Below are positions 9,727 to 22,336 of a DNA stretch of 64,000 nt, one piece after another. A model generated the notes under the pieces. The model was not told where the DNA came from. It ran no database searches and worked only from the letters and a program-made list of their open reading frames with translations. The translations under genes and the position numbers were made by a program. How positions within the stretch are numbered: position 1 is the first letter of the stretch; the number at the start of each line of letters is the position of its first letter. The stretch comes from Loripinus fragilis (taxonomy: Eukaryota; Mollusca; Bivalvia; Lucinida; Lucinidae), in contig OZ026515.1 of the NCBI GenBank assembly GCA_964019695.1, positions 143,414,152 to 143,478,151 on the forward strand. Reading direction: 5' to 3'.

Positions 9727-10850
9727 ACCTGTTGATAGACTGTCACTTGCAATGAACAGCTCAACAAGCTTGAGATTATATTTATACAACCCCATAAACC
9801 TTTAGATTGGACTTTGTATTTTCAGTAAACAGCTCAATAAACTTCAGATTGGACTTAAAGTTTGCATTTGCAGTAAACAGCTCCATAACTTTCGGATTGT
9901 TCTTTGCATTTTCAGTATACAGTTCTGTTAACTTCAGATTGGCTTTGCTTTTTCAGTAACAACTCCAAAACACTTCAAATTGGATTGTGTAAACAATTCA
10001 ATAAACCTTTTGGATTGTTTAGTATACTTCAGATTAGCTTAGTATTTTCAGTAACAGCTACATTAACTTCATGTGGATGTTATAGTTTTATTAAACAGCA
10101 TATAAATTGCAGAATGGACTTTGAATTTTCAGTTAACAGTTAAAAAAAACTTCAGATTAGACTTAAAGTTTGCACTGGCAAACAGCTCCATTAACTTCAT
10201 GCGGATTTTGTTGTTTTAGTTAACAGCTGCATTTCTTTGTATTGTAGGATTGCTCTTTGCATTGTCAATTAGCAGTTCCATTAACTTCAGATTGGCTTTG
10301 TATATTCAGGAATAGCTCCACAAACTTCAAATTGGACTCTGCATTTTCTGTTAACAGCTCCGTAAGCTCAGGATTGCACTTTGCATTTTCATCTAACATC
10401 TCCATACACTCCAGATTGTACTTTTAAACAGTTTCAGTAAACAGTTCAATAAGCTTCAGATTTGACTTTGCATTTTCACTAAACAATTCCATAAACTTAA
10501 GATTGGATTTTGCATTATCGGTAAACAGTTTCATAAACTTTGTATGGATTTTGTAGTTTTATTAAACAACTCCATAAACTTCAGGTTGAACTTTGCATTT
10601 TCAGTAAACAGTTTCATAAACTTAAGATTGGACTTTGCAATTTCAGTAAATATCTTCTGATTTGACTATTCAGTAACACCTCAATAAACTTCAGATTACA
10701 CTTAACAGCTCCATAAACTTCGGATGGAACTTTGCATTTTCAGTAAACAGCTCCAAAACTTCATGTGGATTTTATGATTAGTAAACAGCTTCATTTCATC
10801 AGATTGGACTTTGCATTTTCAGTAAACAGCTCCTTGAACTTGCAATGAAG
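9727..10850 (+). repeat. Degenerate tandem repeat, unit about 45 bp
   Basis: Around 25 diverged units of the form AACTTCAGATTGGACTTTGC followed by ATTTTCAGTAAACAGCTCCA. Units vary in length through small deletions. Most contain TTTTCAGTAAACAG. There is no sustained open frame. Confidence 0.85.
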
Positions 10851-11640
10851 TTTACTGTTATATTTTTTCTGAATTTAAGGTTTATGTTTATCTAATCAGC
10901 GCAAAAACTTGCAATAAGATTTGTTGCGATTTGATCGATTGATTTAATGCGATTTGAGCAGAAGATTTCGGCGAGCAGCGACGTGTTCTTGTGATCGGGC
11001 TTTTAAGTTTTGGTGAACAGCGTCATATATAGTAGTTGTGATTGTTGATGATTTGATTTAATGTAGAAGAGCATAATATTTTCGGTGAATGTCACCTTTT
11101 CTCTCGATTTGACTGAATAACAGCAGCATAAGCCTGCGACTTGACGTATAGTATCGGCGTTTGAACACGGTGAAGAGTGCCTAAGTTTATCATTAAGATA
11201 TATATATGGTCCTTTTTTTATAGTGGGATTTTGCTGTGCACTGTGTCAGTTGTTTAGTTGCTCGTAGCTTGTTTTTCATTTGATCAAGAGAAGCCTACAT
11301 AAATGTTTGCCATGCATCAACTCAAATATACCTACACTCGTAATATAATATTATGATCTTGATTGAACAAATAAAATATAAGTTTGCAAGGCTTTAGCCT
11401 AGTTTTACTTGAGATGACGAATTCATACTTGAATAGACTACAGAGGGATTTACATTAAATATGATGTCAATTTCTCTTAAGGCAAATGCTTATACGTATT
11501 TTATATGCGCCGTTCTAGTTTATACGTCAAAACAAACCCTGGTCAGCCCAGCAAACCCGTAAAGGGCTGTTAAGGTTCATTGTAGGATAGTGTATAAAGC
11601 AATTTAGACCGCGAGTCAACACTATTATAGTCTTATGCAT
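10851..11640. other. No recognised feature
   Basis: AT-rich, no gene or clear repeat seen. Confidence 0.4.
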
Positions 11641-11790
11641 AATGCTTGTATTGTTCAACTATTAGGTCACTGTATCGCCACGTGGTATGCAATGTCTCAG
11701 TCTCTTAGAATGCCAACGGAGATACATGTACGAACCAGTTAGGGTGTGGTTAGACAGTGACCAAATAGCTGAATAATACTAATTGATTTA
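11641..11790. mobile_element. Family R foldback repeat, uninterrupted copy
   Basis: Outer arms CAACTATTAGGTCACTGTAT and GACAGTGACCAAATAGCTGA are inverted repeats, and the centre contains CCACGTGGTATGCAATGTC. This is the intact relative of the sequence split by the 4365-7621 insertion. A third, partial copy is at 40040-40110. Confidence 0.7.
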
Positions 11791-12639
11791 CTGTGCTACA
11801 TACTTGATAATTAAGACACGGTACACTAGTAAATTTAAGATGTAACTTTACGCCAAATTTGGTTGCAGCTGGATTGCCACTGATTTTAGTGTAATCATAA
11901 ATGTTCTTACTGACATAACACTTGTTTTTTTAAAACCTACTTGGTTATATTTCGTTAAATATTTAGGAGTCACGTAAATTACACACTGTTACAGGCAGCA
12001 TTCCTAAGCTGTCATGAGTCACGCTTGTCTGTTGGTGATAATAGTTATGCTTAAAAAGAATATGGTAAACTAAATTCCTCCTGGTGGTTGGGTAGTGTAT
12101 ACCATTGTTCTCTACGATGATTTAGTTTCCTACTTTAGCTTGATCAAATGGCTCTTTTCTTTCGTCAAGGTTCATATAAAATCGTATTTGTACCAACATT
12201 TGTGTAGTTGTGAGGCCCTTATACTAAGATATTAGATTGAGTATTTTGGATTAAAACTATGGGGAAGCATCAACGTTACAGTGTGACCGGGCCAGCAGCG
12301 TCGACCAAGAAGACAGGCATGATTGAAATAGTGAGTTTTCTCAGTATGGAATGATCTCCCCTATTTTCACATTAACTGCCACTTGCGACTTTGATCGTCT
12401 GCTGATAACTTTTCCAAAACGTTTTGGGTTCAGATCAGGTCCGACAAATTATCGAGCCTGATGTGGATGCAATCTGCCTGACACTCTACTTGTATTCCTG
12501 ATATAGTTTTTGAAGTATAAATTTTGAAAAACATTAGCAATCGTAAAAAAGCATGCAAAATTACACAGCATTCAAAGAGTTAGCTATAATACATATACGG
12601 GCAACGTGGGCATGTATTATCTACAGTTCGTGTATCTCT
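11791..12639. other. Unassigned; one dispersed hairpin
   Basis: No gene. At 12425-12475 a GGGTTCAGATCAGGTCCGAC hairpin belongs to the dispersed family described at 48490-48553. Confidence 0.4.
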
Positions 12640-12930
12640 GCATGTGCGGATCAAGAAAGTTTTGTCAGAAAATTTTGACACCGTTTTTTTTTTCTTTTTT
12701 TCTTTTTAATGAGGGGAGGAAGGATCCAAATACCACTATTAGCGGCGAAACGTCATTTAAAAGGCGTTTTGCTGGCGGGCTGATGATGCCCCAACATTGA
12801 ATGCTGGCTTGGTAGCTTTGTGATTTTAAGGGGATCCGGACCAGCATTACTAAGGAACCCTATATTTTCGTAATGTTCCAGGGGGTCCGGAGCCCGTGCC
12901 CATCCTCTTCTGGATTCGCACATGCTCTTT
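12640..12930 (+). repeat. GGATCC-ended repeat, copy 3
   Basis: Reverse orientation to 3325-3545. Begins CATGTGCGGATCAAGAAAG, contains GCTGGCGGGCTGATGATG and ends CTGGATTCGCACATG. Confidence 0.65.
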
Positions 12931-13186
12931 ACATGTACGAGACGCTTCCAAATGCCTCTGTAGAGCCACAATATCTTCTCTCCAGGAGTATAGTGTGTAC
13001 CGGGCCTGCATACACAATGTGCTTCCATCAAAACTGGGAGCATGTTGTGTTTGAGCATGTATGAAACATACTCAGCTGCTCAGCTGCTCAGATTGATGCC
13101 AGGTTGTTATCAAGTAAAGTTGAACGTTATTGTGTTGTACAGTTTGGATACAATACCGTCCATTCGTATGTAAATCTGAACCGCGA

Positions 13187-13405
13187 TATGTGATTTCCAG
13201 CAATGTGACAATTTGACAAGTGTAGACTCAGACGAGTCTGTGCAGCCTCCTTTTAAGCTTAGAAACTCCAAATGATGTTCGGTCAGTAGCTTAACAGTCA
13301 TAGAATATTCAAGCGACAAGCAAAGGCTCTGATCAGTCTGTGCGTATGCGAAGGTTGGTCTGAGCCTTTGCTGATCGCACATACCACATTGTTAGAAATC
13401 TCATG
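13187..13405. mobile_element. MITE family G, copy 2
   Basis: Ends ATATGTGATTTCCAGCAATG and CATTGTTAGAAATCTCATG. The interior matches copies 1, 3 and 4 in CTCCTTTTAAGCTTAGAAAC and CAAAGGCTCTGATCA. Confidence 0.75.
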
Positions 13406-14067
13406 TCACGAATCATCTAAATATACATGTACTGGCTGGCAAGTATATTGACCCCCACCCCTGATAGGGGTGTAGATAGAGGTTCCCCTACGTGTATGTT
13501 CATCTGTTACAGTTCGTGGGCGCTTTGTATCGCAGATGTTTTCATGAAACATTTCTCAAATGTAAAGTGTCTTGAGACGATAACCGTTTGCTAACTTTCC
13601 GATGTTATGGCCTTGAAAATATTATGATGAAGAAAAATGATCATTTTACCTTACATGAGTTTTGTTATTGTTTCAAATTATTAGGAGTCAAACCCGCAGT
13701 ATATGCCGCTGTTACAGAAACATATGTGCGCGTCCAATGAGACTGCACAAGACTGTTACTGAACTAGTGTGCATGACCCGTTTATTTCGTAACTATTGCG
13801 CACGTCCCGATTAGACTACACGAGAAGAAATTTGATCATTTTGCTCACATTTCCCTGTTCAACCTAACAGCATGTTTCAGATTCGAAATTGCTTTGCATG
13901 TCCCAGTTTTAAAAATAAAACAACTACACAGTGCATGTCTCTATGAGACTGACTTTGAAAGGAAACGGAATTAATTAATTTTCAAAATTGATTGGTAAAT
14001 TCAGAAAATAATTATTGTCAAACAAAATATCGCGTGTTTGGTAACAATATAATCACAACTTTATATT
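13406..14067. other. No recognised feature
   Basis: No gene or bounded repeat seen. Confidence 0.4.
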
Positions 14068-14305
14068 TTTGTGGCCGTGTTCCTTGGCTGTACCAGTACT
14101 GTCCGGGTGGGTTTATGCTTTTTGTGGTTCTTTGTCCAGGAACTCCCGAAGGCTCAACCGGCAGTGGTTCTGGTTTTAAAGCGTCTCAGAAGACGGGGCA
14201 ACGGCTTAAAGTCTCATCCGACAGACTGGGAAAAGCCGGGAATCGAACCTGCGACCCCTGGTTTACAAGACATAGGTTTATCCCCTACACCACGGCGGCT
14301 TCTTG
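14068..14305 (-). mobile_element. tRNA-derived SINE (family S2), copy 1
   Basis: On the minus strand the head shows an A box (GTGGTGTAGGGGATA) and B box (GGTTCGATTCCCGG) about 50 nt apart, with a body that reads on the + strand GAAGGCTCAACCGGCAG and AAGCGTCTCAGAAGACGGG. A related copy is at 39565-39740. Open frames of 104 and 121 codons across it have no family similarity. Confidence 0.7.
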
Positions 14306-15407
14306 ATGCAGAATCTGACATAGAATGGTTTATATTAGTTAGAACATGTTTTACTTATCAACGTTGGATTTTAATTCATTCTGCCGTCGTTTTCTTCTTA
14401 ATTACCTGGTCGAACCAACGTTTCGCACAGGTGTGATCATATTTTAGCGTCTTACATTTGAGGAACAATAGCGCTGTTCACACATGAGTCAGTTGTGCAA
14501 ACATGCTCACGGAAGTTCATATCGCAACGTCTGCCATCCGCGTCCGTTTGGCGGCGGTGCTTTTGTCCTTTAAAGGGATTAATATTTAGGACCGCCTTAT
14601 ACCTCTGCCAAGGCGATTGGCTAATTCTGTATATGTTAGCTATAGGCGTGTCCGTTTTTAGAATTAGAGAAATTTTGAATTAAGAGATATTAGACAGGAT
14701 TTACCAGCTAAACCGGTAACACGTGATAAGGAAGTTTGGAATTGCCAACCGAGCGGTTAAGAAGCAATTAAAAACATAGTTGGGATTTATCAATTAACGG
14801 TAACTGTATATTATTGGAACCTGTTATAGTATTTTGAACATTAAGTTTAGATAACGTATAAATTGAATGTATATTGTTTATTGAAGTTTTTAGAAGAGTT
14901 TTAGACTAGGTGCTGTACATATATTCTGAGTTTTATCGAACTTTTACCCCTGTTAACGGGTGGTTCTTCTGAAATAATAGGAGGAAAATACTACAGAAAA
15001 AATTGAAGAAGAAAATTGGAACTTTATATCTGTCTCCAGTGTTGTCATTTTACTTATTATATTTGACTCGGACCCAATACTGGGTTCGAGTATTTGAGCA
15101 CGGATATACCGCTCACCATACCTATCATGCATGCTCACAACTAATGAACGAAATATTGATATTTGAGTCGCGTTTCAAAATACCTCAAATAGAAAGCAGA
15201 GTAAACCCTCATTAAATTGCTTCTTTCTGAAGAAGCCAGCTCATCGTGGTCCTCCCTGTTTAGAGCTTGTACACAGGTATTTATATCGCTTTCAACAATC
15301 AGCACGTGGGGCTAAAAATAGTTCTATCGGGGAAATACGGAGTAGTAAACCTATGGTGGACCACAAACGCCTTATCTTAGGAGATATAAAACGAAAAATG
15401 CTCCTCG
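14306..15407. other. No recognised feature
   Basis: No gene, RNA or bounded repeat seen. Confidence 0.35.
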
Positions 15408-15543
15408 GATGATGCATAATGTATCTATATTTATGTTGTTTATATGTCTGTATGTAATGTTCTCATGTTTATTTTGTTTGTAGGCTATAAACATTGTATT
15501 ATGTTTTATGCTGAATAAATTTATTTGATTTGATTTGATTTGT
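15408..15543 (+). repeat. LINE 3' tail with (GATTT)n
   Basis: GCTGAATAAATTTATTTGATTTGATTTGAT is a polyadenylation-like signal followed by tandem GATTT, as at the 3' end of CR1/L2-like non-LTR retrotransposons. Only the tail is present. Confidence 0.5.
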
Positions 15544-15646
15544 TTCCCATTTAGCAAGTGAATGATTGATGATAAATGTAACCATTCATCCGAATTGAGT
15601 GGATATGCATAAAGAACAGGGGTTCAAACCGCGCGTTGTCTTAAGA

Positions 15647-15915
15647 TCTGGGCCAGTAATTACAATGCCTACTTAAAGTTAAGGAAGTCTTAAGTTAAGT
15701 ATTGTGTTTTAGGATGCGAAAAATAAGGTTTCGAACTTAATAAAATCAAAATAATTTCATTTTTTCTGTAGATCACAATTATATCTGTGACCATAAGTAC
15801 ATTTATATACTGCATCGATCCTGGCAATTTGATAAACATAACATGTTGAAATATCAATGCTTAACTTAAGTCGTCCTTATCTTTAAGGAAGCATTAAAAT
15901 TTTGGGTCCAGGCCT
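15647..15915. mobile_element. About 270-bp MITE with the same ends as the 4365-7621 insertion
   Basis: The left end CTGGGCCAGTAATTACAATG continues with CCTACTTAAAGTTAAGG; the right end is the inverted, more diverged TTAAGGAAGCATTAAAATTT plus TGGGTCCAG. Non-coding. Confidence 0.65.
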
Positions 15916-16146
15916 CTAGATTATAAAATTTTTTAATGGTCAAATCAGCTGAGCACGAAATTTATCACTGCTCATAAATCTCATAAATGTGCTGGCATTT
16001 TAACATTATAAGCATGATAAATGCAGCATCTGAGAGACTAAAAGTAAGAAGCTTCTTCATTTGTCGGTATTTTAGTTTTAATGAGCAGTTGAAATTTCGT
16101 GCTCAGTTGAGTTGAGAATGAAAAAGTATGACCTCGTGGCCAGGTC
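15910..16146. mobile_element. MITE family P (AGGTTATAAAA ends), copy 1
   Basis: About 240 bp with inverted ends around AGATTATAAAATTTTTTAAT and a centre containing GGCATTTTAACATTATAAGC. Copies: 47791-48040, 59974-60220 and partial 50393-50509. Confidence 0.65.
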
Positions 16147-16149
16147 TTG

Positions 16150-16345
16150 GGGTTCTCACTAGCAAAACCGTAGGAGCTAGCATGTTGTAGTGGATTAACC
16201 AGTCGCCTTGAAACCCAGGAGTCCCGAGTTCGATCCCAGGCCCATCCAGTATGTCATTAGAGACTCTAAGCTGTGGTACCGTCTCTACATGATCTTAGTT
16301 GTTGGCGGGACGTTAAACACAAATGCACTAACTCACCAGCAAAGC
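16150..16345 (+). mobile_element. tRNA-derived SINE (family S3)
   Basis: B box GAGTTCGATCCCAGG and 3' segment TTGGCGGGACGTTAAACAC then CACTAACTCACC, a typical molluscan-type SINE end. The A-box part is degenerate (TGTAGTGGATTAACCAG). Confidence 0.6.
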
Positions 16346-16616
16346 GGTATGTTCTCACGACGCAAACAATCCATTAAAAGTCAAATACCTTAGACAAACA
16401 ATATTTTCATTTATGTCATTTTATCACCTTGACAATACCATTTCTTGTGAAAAGCGCCTTACACCACATATTTCCCTGCTACGAAAATATATCTTAGCCT
16501 TGAGTCTTTGGATTGGTCAAGTGTGCAGGTAGCCACTAATAATGACGCTTATCAATACGGTATGTGCAGCCTGATCAACGCTTTTGTGTGTTAATGGGTT
16601 TATATTTAGGCCAGTG

Positions 16617-16815
16617 CATGAGATTTCCAACAATGTGGTATGTGCGACCAGCAAAGAGTCAGATCAGCCTGCGCATACGCACAGTCTGATCAGAGCCTTT
16701 GCTAGTCGCTTGAGTATTCTATGATTGTTAAGGTACTGACTGAACACCATTTGGAGTTTCTAAGCTTAAAAGGAGGCTGCAGAGGCTCGTCCGAGTCTAC
16801 ACATGTCAAAATGCG
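16617..16815 (-). mobile_element. MITE family G, copy 3 (truncated)
   Basis: Reverse-oriented relative of copies 1, 2 and 4: starts CATGAGATTTCCAACAATG and includes TCTAAGCTTAAAAGGAGGC. The other terminus is eroded. Confidence 0.65.
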
Positions 16816-16837
16816 ACTCATACACTGACTCATTTAT

Positions 16838-18516
16838 TAGCTCACCTGAGCCGAAGGCTCCGAGGTGAGCTATTAGTATACCAGTGACTCTGGCGTCCGT
16901 CGTCCGTCCGTCCGTCCGTCCGTCAACATTTTCAAACATCTTCTCCTCTGAAACCACTGGGCCAATTGAACTAAAATTTCATATGGAGACTCCTTAGGAT
17001 GGGGGAACCAAAGTTTGTTCAAATGTTCCTGGTCACATGACCAAGATGGCCGCCATGCCCATATATGGTAAAAACCCTTTTAAAATCTTCTTCTCCAGAA
17101 CCAGAAGGCCGATGACCTTTGGACTTGGTATGTAGCATCAGGGATGTGGGGCCTACCAAGTTTGTTCAAACAATGATTCTAGGTTGACCTTGACCTACTT
17201 AACGTCAAGGTCAAATTTGCTTCCTAATAGATTTAAAAGGGAATTTTTTTGAAAAGTTGATTTTTTGAATACTTTTAAAGCCAAAGTGATTGTTCTTACT
17301 TGATATGTTGAAACTAATGAGACAATGGCTATAAATAAGTTTCAAAGGTCAAGGTTGACCTTTGCCCTTTCAGCCAAGGTCGCTCATATTGTGGTCCCAT
17401 CAATATATTAAAACATAGTTTCCTCACAAACCTTTGGCCCAATTGAGCTCAAGTTTCATAGGAAGACTTCTTATGATAAGTCAACCAAAATTTTTACAAA
17501 ATATTTTGGTCACATGACAAAGATGGCCGCCATGCCCATATATGGTAAAAAAACCTTTTAAAAATCTTCTTCTCCAGAACCAGAAGGCCAGTGACCTTGA
17601 GACTTGGTATGTAGTATTGGGGATGTGGGGCCTACCAAGTTTGTTCAAATGATGATCCTAGGATGACCTTGACCTACTTAACTTCAAGGTCAAGTTTGCT
17701 TCCTAATGCATTTGAATGGAACATTTAATTGAAAAGTTGATTTTTTGAATACTGTGGAAGCCAAAGTCATTATTCTCACTTGATATTTTCAATCTAGTGG
17801 CTATAAATAAGTTTCAAAGGTCAAGGTTGATCTTTGACCTTACAGCAAAGGTGGCTTATATTGGAGTCCCATCAACATATTAAAACATAGTTTTCTCAGA
17901 CAATTCATGGCCAATTGAAACCAAATTTCATATGACAACTCCTTATGATTGGTTAGCCAAAACTTATACAAATTGTTATGGTCACATGACTAGCATGGCC
18001 ACCATGCCCATATATGGTAAAAACTCTTTAAATCTCTTCTTCTCTGGAACCAAAAGGCCATTGGCTTTGGGACTTGGTATGTAGGTTTGGGGATGTGGGC
18101 CCTACCAGGTTAGCACAAATGATGAATCTAGGTTGACCTTGACTTACTTGTATTGTATTGTATTGTATTGTATTGTATATGGAGAAAATCTTAAAATGTT
18201 CATTTTCTATAACTGAGCCGAATTCATTAAAGTTAGACCTATTGAGACAATGGTTAATTAAATACCAAATGTCAAGCTGACCTGTGACCTTTTATCCAAG
18301 GCCACTCATTTGGACTGCCACATACCTATCTAAACATCTTTTTCTCAGAAATCACTGGGTTGTTTGATGGATTATTCATTAGATTGTTGTCACTTGACCA
18401 AAATGTATATGGTAAAAACAAAATTTGTTCCATTATAAGCTGTAGTTAACCTTGACCTATTTTAACATTATTAAGAAGATCAGGTGAGCGCCTCAGGACC
18501 TTCAGGTCATCTAGTT
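16838..18516 (+). repeat. GCTCACCTGAGC element with three internal ~480-bp repeats
   Basis: Begins TTAGCTCACCTGAGCCGAAG, followed by a tandem GTCC run (about 16899-16923), and ends with GATCAGGTGAGCGCCTCAGG. Inside, a unit containing GTCACATGAC..AAGATGGCCGCCATGCC occurs near 17030, 17510 and 17985, with CTTCTTCTCCAGAACCAGAA and TTGACCTTGACCTACTTAAC in each. Near 18149-18178 there is a TATTG pentanucleotide run. I recognise this type as a very common bivalve dispersed repeat. Its right end stops 20 bp before the exon 1 acceptor. Confidence 0.75.
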
Positions 18517-18536
18517 ATTATTATTATATATTTCAG

Positions 18537-18734
18537 TCGACTATACAGGTGGGGATGGACGACCGGTTGATGCCGAAGTCTGCCTCTAACGGCTATCCAC
18601 CAGTGACGCCCGCCAGTCCCTGTATAGAAGAAGATATAGTAGAAGAAGAAATAAGTGAAGATACAGAGGCACCACTTGTTTACAAGATCAGTGATAGACC
18701 GCCAATACACCTCATTCTCTTCTTTGCATTCCAA
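18537..18734 (+). CDS. SLC23-family transporter, exon 1 found (N-terminus)
   Basis: First detectable coding exon of the only host gene in the window. It follows an acceptor (TATATATTTCAG) and ends at CCAA|GTAAGT in phase 0, so a further 5' exon must lie upstream. The first ATG in frame is at 18555; the frame is open back to the acceptor, so a more upstream start is possible. From 18555 it encodes 60 residues: a hydrophilic acidic tail (EEDIVEEEISEDTEAP), then VYKISDRPPIHLILFFAFQ. The latter matches the conserved ..PP...L...Q block that leads into the first membrane helix of SLC23/NAT transporters. SLC23 proteins move ascorbate or nucleobases across the plasma membrane; which substrate applies here is unknown. 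Confidence 0.85.
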
Positions 18735-18750
18735 GTAAGTAATGTACAAC

Positions 18751-18960
18751 TTACTGTCCTGCCAGCCAAGAGTGACAGTGACGTCATGTTTTGTTTACAT
18801 AGTTATCCTAGACTTAGAAACGATAGATCTCTCGTGTATTAATCCTATCCTGCACACAAGTGATCTATCGATTCGCGATAGCTCAAGTGAAGTGTAAACA
18901 TTAGTTTTTTTACTTAGCAATTGTAATCAATGTATTACGCCACTGTCACTCTTGGCTATT
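18751..18960. mobile_element. MITE family T, copy 1 (right after exon 1 donor)
   Basis: Starts TTACTGTCCTGCCAGCCAAG, 16 nt after the exon 1 donor, and ends with the inverted CACTGTCACTCTTGGCT. A better preserved copy is at 52172-52402. Confidence 0.75.
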
Positions 18961-20790
18961 AGCTGTATATAGATCAGAGTACGTGATGTATAGACCATAA
19001 TAAAGTGTGTGTAAACTAGAGTAAGCTGTGTATAGATCAGAGTATGATGTGTCTAGATCAGAGTACGTGATGTATAGACCATAATAAAGTGCTGTAAACT
19101 AGAGTAAGTTGTATATAGATCAGAGTATGATGTGTCTAGACCAGAGTATGTGATGTATTGAACAAAGTAAAGTGTGTTTGTAAACTAGAGTAAGCTATGT
19201 ATAGATCAGAGTATGATGTGTCTAGATCAGAGTACGTGATGTATAGACCAAAGTAAAGTGTGTTTGTAAACTAGAGTAAGTTGTGTATAGATCAGAGTAT
19301 GATGTGTCTAGATCAGAGTACGTGATGTATAGACCAAAGTAAAGTGTGTTTGTAAACTAGAGTAAGCTATGTATAGATCAGAGTATGATGTGTCTAGATC
19401 AGAGTATGTTATGTATAGAACAAAGTAAAGTGTGTGTAAACTAGAGTAAGTTGTGTATAGATCAGAGTATGATGTGTCTAGACCAGAGTATGTGATGTAT
19501 AGAACAAAGTAAAGTGTGTGTAAACTAATGTAAGCTGTGTAAAGACAAGAGAATGATGTGTCTAGACCAGAGTATGTGATGTATAGAACAAAGTAAAGTG
19601 TGTGTAAACTAGAGTAAGTTGGTATAGATCAGCATATGATGTGTCTAGATCAGAGTATGTGATGTATAGAACACAGTAAAGTTTGTGTCAACTAAAGTAA
19701 GTGTCGAATAAACCAATGCAAACTGTGTATAAACCAGAGTAGTTGGCGTAAAAGCCAACACACAAGGTTTAAAGACCAGAGTCGATGGTTTAAATTAATG
19801 AAAGTGGTGTATGATCTTGTAACGAGACTTAGCGGTTTGTAAATTGGAGTAAGTAGGATATAAAATCCATGGAACAGAGTTGGGGTTTATATATACTAAG
19901 TTGTGATGTATCTACCTTAGTAGTGTATAAACCTTAGTAAATGGGAGTGGTATATAAAGCAGAAAGAGTGAAGCAGAAAGCAGAGTAAGATGCGTATAGA
20001 TCAGAGTAATTGATCTAAAAACCAAAGTAAGTTGTGTATAAACTAAGGAAAGAGGTGTATAAGCGATATAAACCAGAGTAAGGATGTATACGCTTGAATA
20101 AGTGGTATATAGACCAGAGTAAGGGGTATGTAAGCTAGAGTAAGAGGTGTATAAACTTGAATAAGTGATATATAAACCAGACTAACAGGGTGTATAAACT
20201 TAAATAAGTGATATAGTAACCAGAGTCAGTTGTGTAATAATAATGATACATGTATATGAACCAGGGTAGACTTGAATACGTGGTATATAACCCAGACTAA
20301 GGGGTAATTAAGCTTAGCGGTGTATAAACCAGAGTCAGGGGTGTATTAGGTTTCATAAATGATTATAAACGGGATGTATAGCCTTGAATAAGTGATATAT
20401 AAACCAGCGTAAGGCGTGTATAAGCTTGAATGAGTGATATATAAACCAGATAAGTTGTTATGTAAGCCATATCGCTCTATATGCCTGAGGCAGGGGGCCG
20501 CACTACGCCGACATCACAACCGAAAATAGTATGTAAGCCATAGTAAGTGATATATAAACCAGAGTAAGGTGTGTATAAGGTGTATAAGCTTGGATAAGTG
20601 ATATATAAAACCAGTGAAAGGGGTGTTTAAGTTTGAATAAGTGATATACAAACAAAAGTTAGGTGCGTAAAAGCTTAAATAAGTGATATAAATCAGTGTA
20701 CGGATCGGGGGTGTATAAACTTGAATAAGTGAAATATAAACAGGAGTTAGGGCTGTATTAGCTTATATAAGTGATATATAATTTCTGTTG
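18961..20790 (+). repeat. Intron 1 minisatellite with higher-order structure
   Basis: A ~21-bp subunit (GTGTATAGATCAGAGTATGA and variants with AAACCAGAGTAAG) is organised to about 19700 in an ~84-bp four-subunit repeat marked by CAGAGTACGTGATGTATAGA. After that it decays into irregular ~20-bp units to 20790. A 50-bp unrelated segment sits near 20480-20530. No long open frame. Confidence 0.85.
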
Positions 20791-22336
20791 TTAACATGTT
20801 TTTGCTACGATTTGACCTATTGCATCACGTAAATAAACATGCAAGTTCTGTGTTCAATCTAAACTAGGATCATCCACATGCTAATGCAGGAGGGATTTTT
20901 CTTGTGAAGAGGCAGATGCAATGAAGAAGATGTGTGTTTTCTGATAAGCACAAATGCACATGACAACAGAGCAATGAACCTGTTAAGCCTTTTGACTAAA
21001 TATCATCTGTTGTGTATCGTCTGCTGGTCCTTTTAAAACATCTCTATAGCAAACAGTGTGGACACAGATCGGACTGCTAAGAGCAGTTTGATCTCAGTAT
21101 ACACTTTTTTGTTGTTATGCCGAAATTAGTCCTTGACGTAGGCATTTACATGCAGCTGTCTACTTCAGCAGAGGACAATTTCAGATATATTTTTTCGTAG
21201 CAGGCGAAGGGTTAATTCATTATTGTTGTAATTCATATCACAATCAGCATCTAAAATATGCTAAAATTTCTATTACGTAATGTTTAATTAATAGTAAGCC
21301 CTTTTAACGCAATAAAGCAATACCGATGGACGAATTTACATGACATAAGGAGTTTAAAAATTACGGTGCAAATCAATGCACTGCACATTTGCACATGCTT
21401 GCCTGAGCTTTCTTCGATAATATCATAAGTACCGAAATCTCGTTGCTGCCTCATTCTATATTCGGACCAGGACAAACATTATCAATTTAGGCATTTAAAG
21501 CTTTGTGTGTTTAGGCATTTATGATCCTCGAATAGCCTAAGGTTTCATACATCAAGTGTTTTCTGTGCAAACATAGATGTTCTCTGTCAAAATCATAAGT
21601 ATACTAGCCAAAAGTTCTAACCGGCCACCTGCATTTTATTAATTTTCTTCAAAATGTGAAATGCTGTGACTAGTCTTTTTGCATCTCGAAATAGCAAGAC
21701 GTGTCATGTACCTCAGACAGTAAAGATATTGACAGAATGTTTAACAGTACATGCACGATGCCAATTTGAATAGTGGTACCCCCATTTTCAAAATTCGCAT
21801 TTTGGCACAATTTGCGAGTCGTGACTTTTTGAAATAACCCCCTTTCACACGCCAAACGTTTTCGTTTCAAAAGCCAAACTCATATTGAACACTAAAATGT
21901 TGAAATGAACACTCCATCTGCATGAGACTCGTAGCTATTGGCCAATATGTCAAAAATTACCCCACCATCTAATGCAAATTCTTGTGAATTTTGAAATTGA
22001 GGGTACACGTGTACGGCAAAGCCTCCCGGATACAACTTAATGAATTTTGCTTAGCCATTTTCTGCTATCATTTACTGATAGGCTGACCTATTCGGTAGTG
22101 CAAATGAAATTTGTATAGTGCCTACAACTTTTAAGAAAATCGGTAAAAACACACGTGGCCGATTAGAACTTTTGACTAGTATATATAAAAAGCACACAAA
22201 ATGTTTGAAAAGAATAATGAGAGAAACAAAATAAACAGTCCTCTTTGAGTAAGTAAGCAATGGGTTCAGATATGCAAATTAAGTTTACTTATAATTGTGA
22301 TCATTTTAGTACACCTAACACTCAAAAGAACTAAAG
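20791..22336. other. Unassigned intronic DNA
   Basis: No exon with SLC23 similarity is seen. The only repeat noted is a dispersed hairpin near 21049-21096 (GACACAGATCGGACTGC facing GCAGTTTGATCTC). Confidence 0.4.

Noticed and set aside
14071..14436. 121-codon + strand frame
   Set aside because: It runs through a minus-strand SINE; the apparent protein is repeat sequence.
16899..16923. GTCC run as an independent microsatellite locus
   Set aside because: It is an internal, recurrent part of the GCTCACCTGAGC element.
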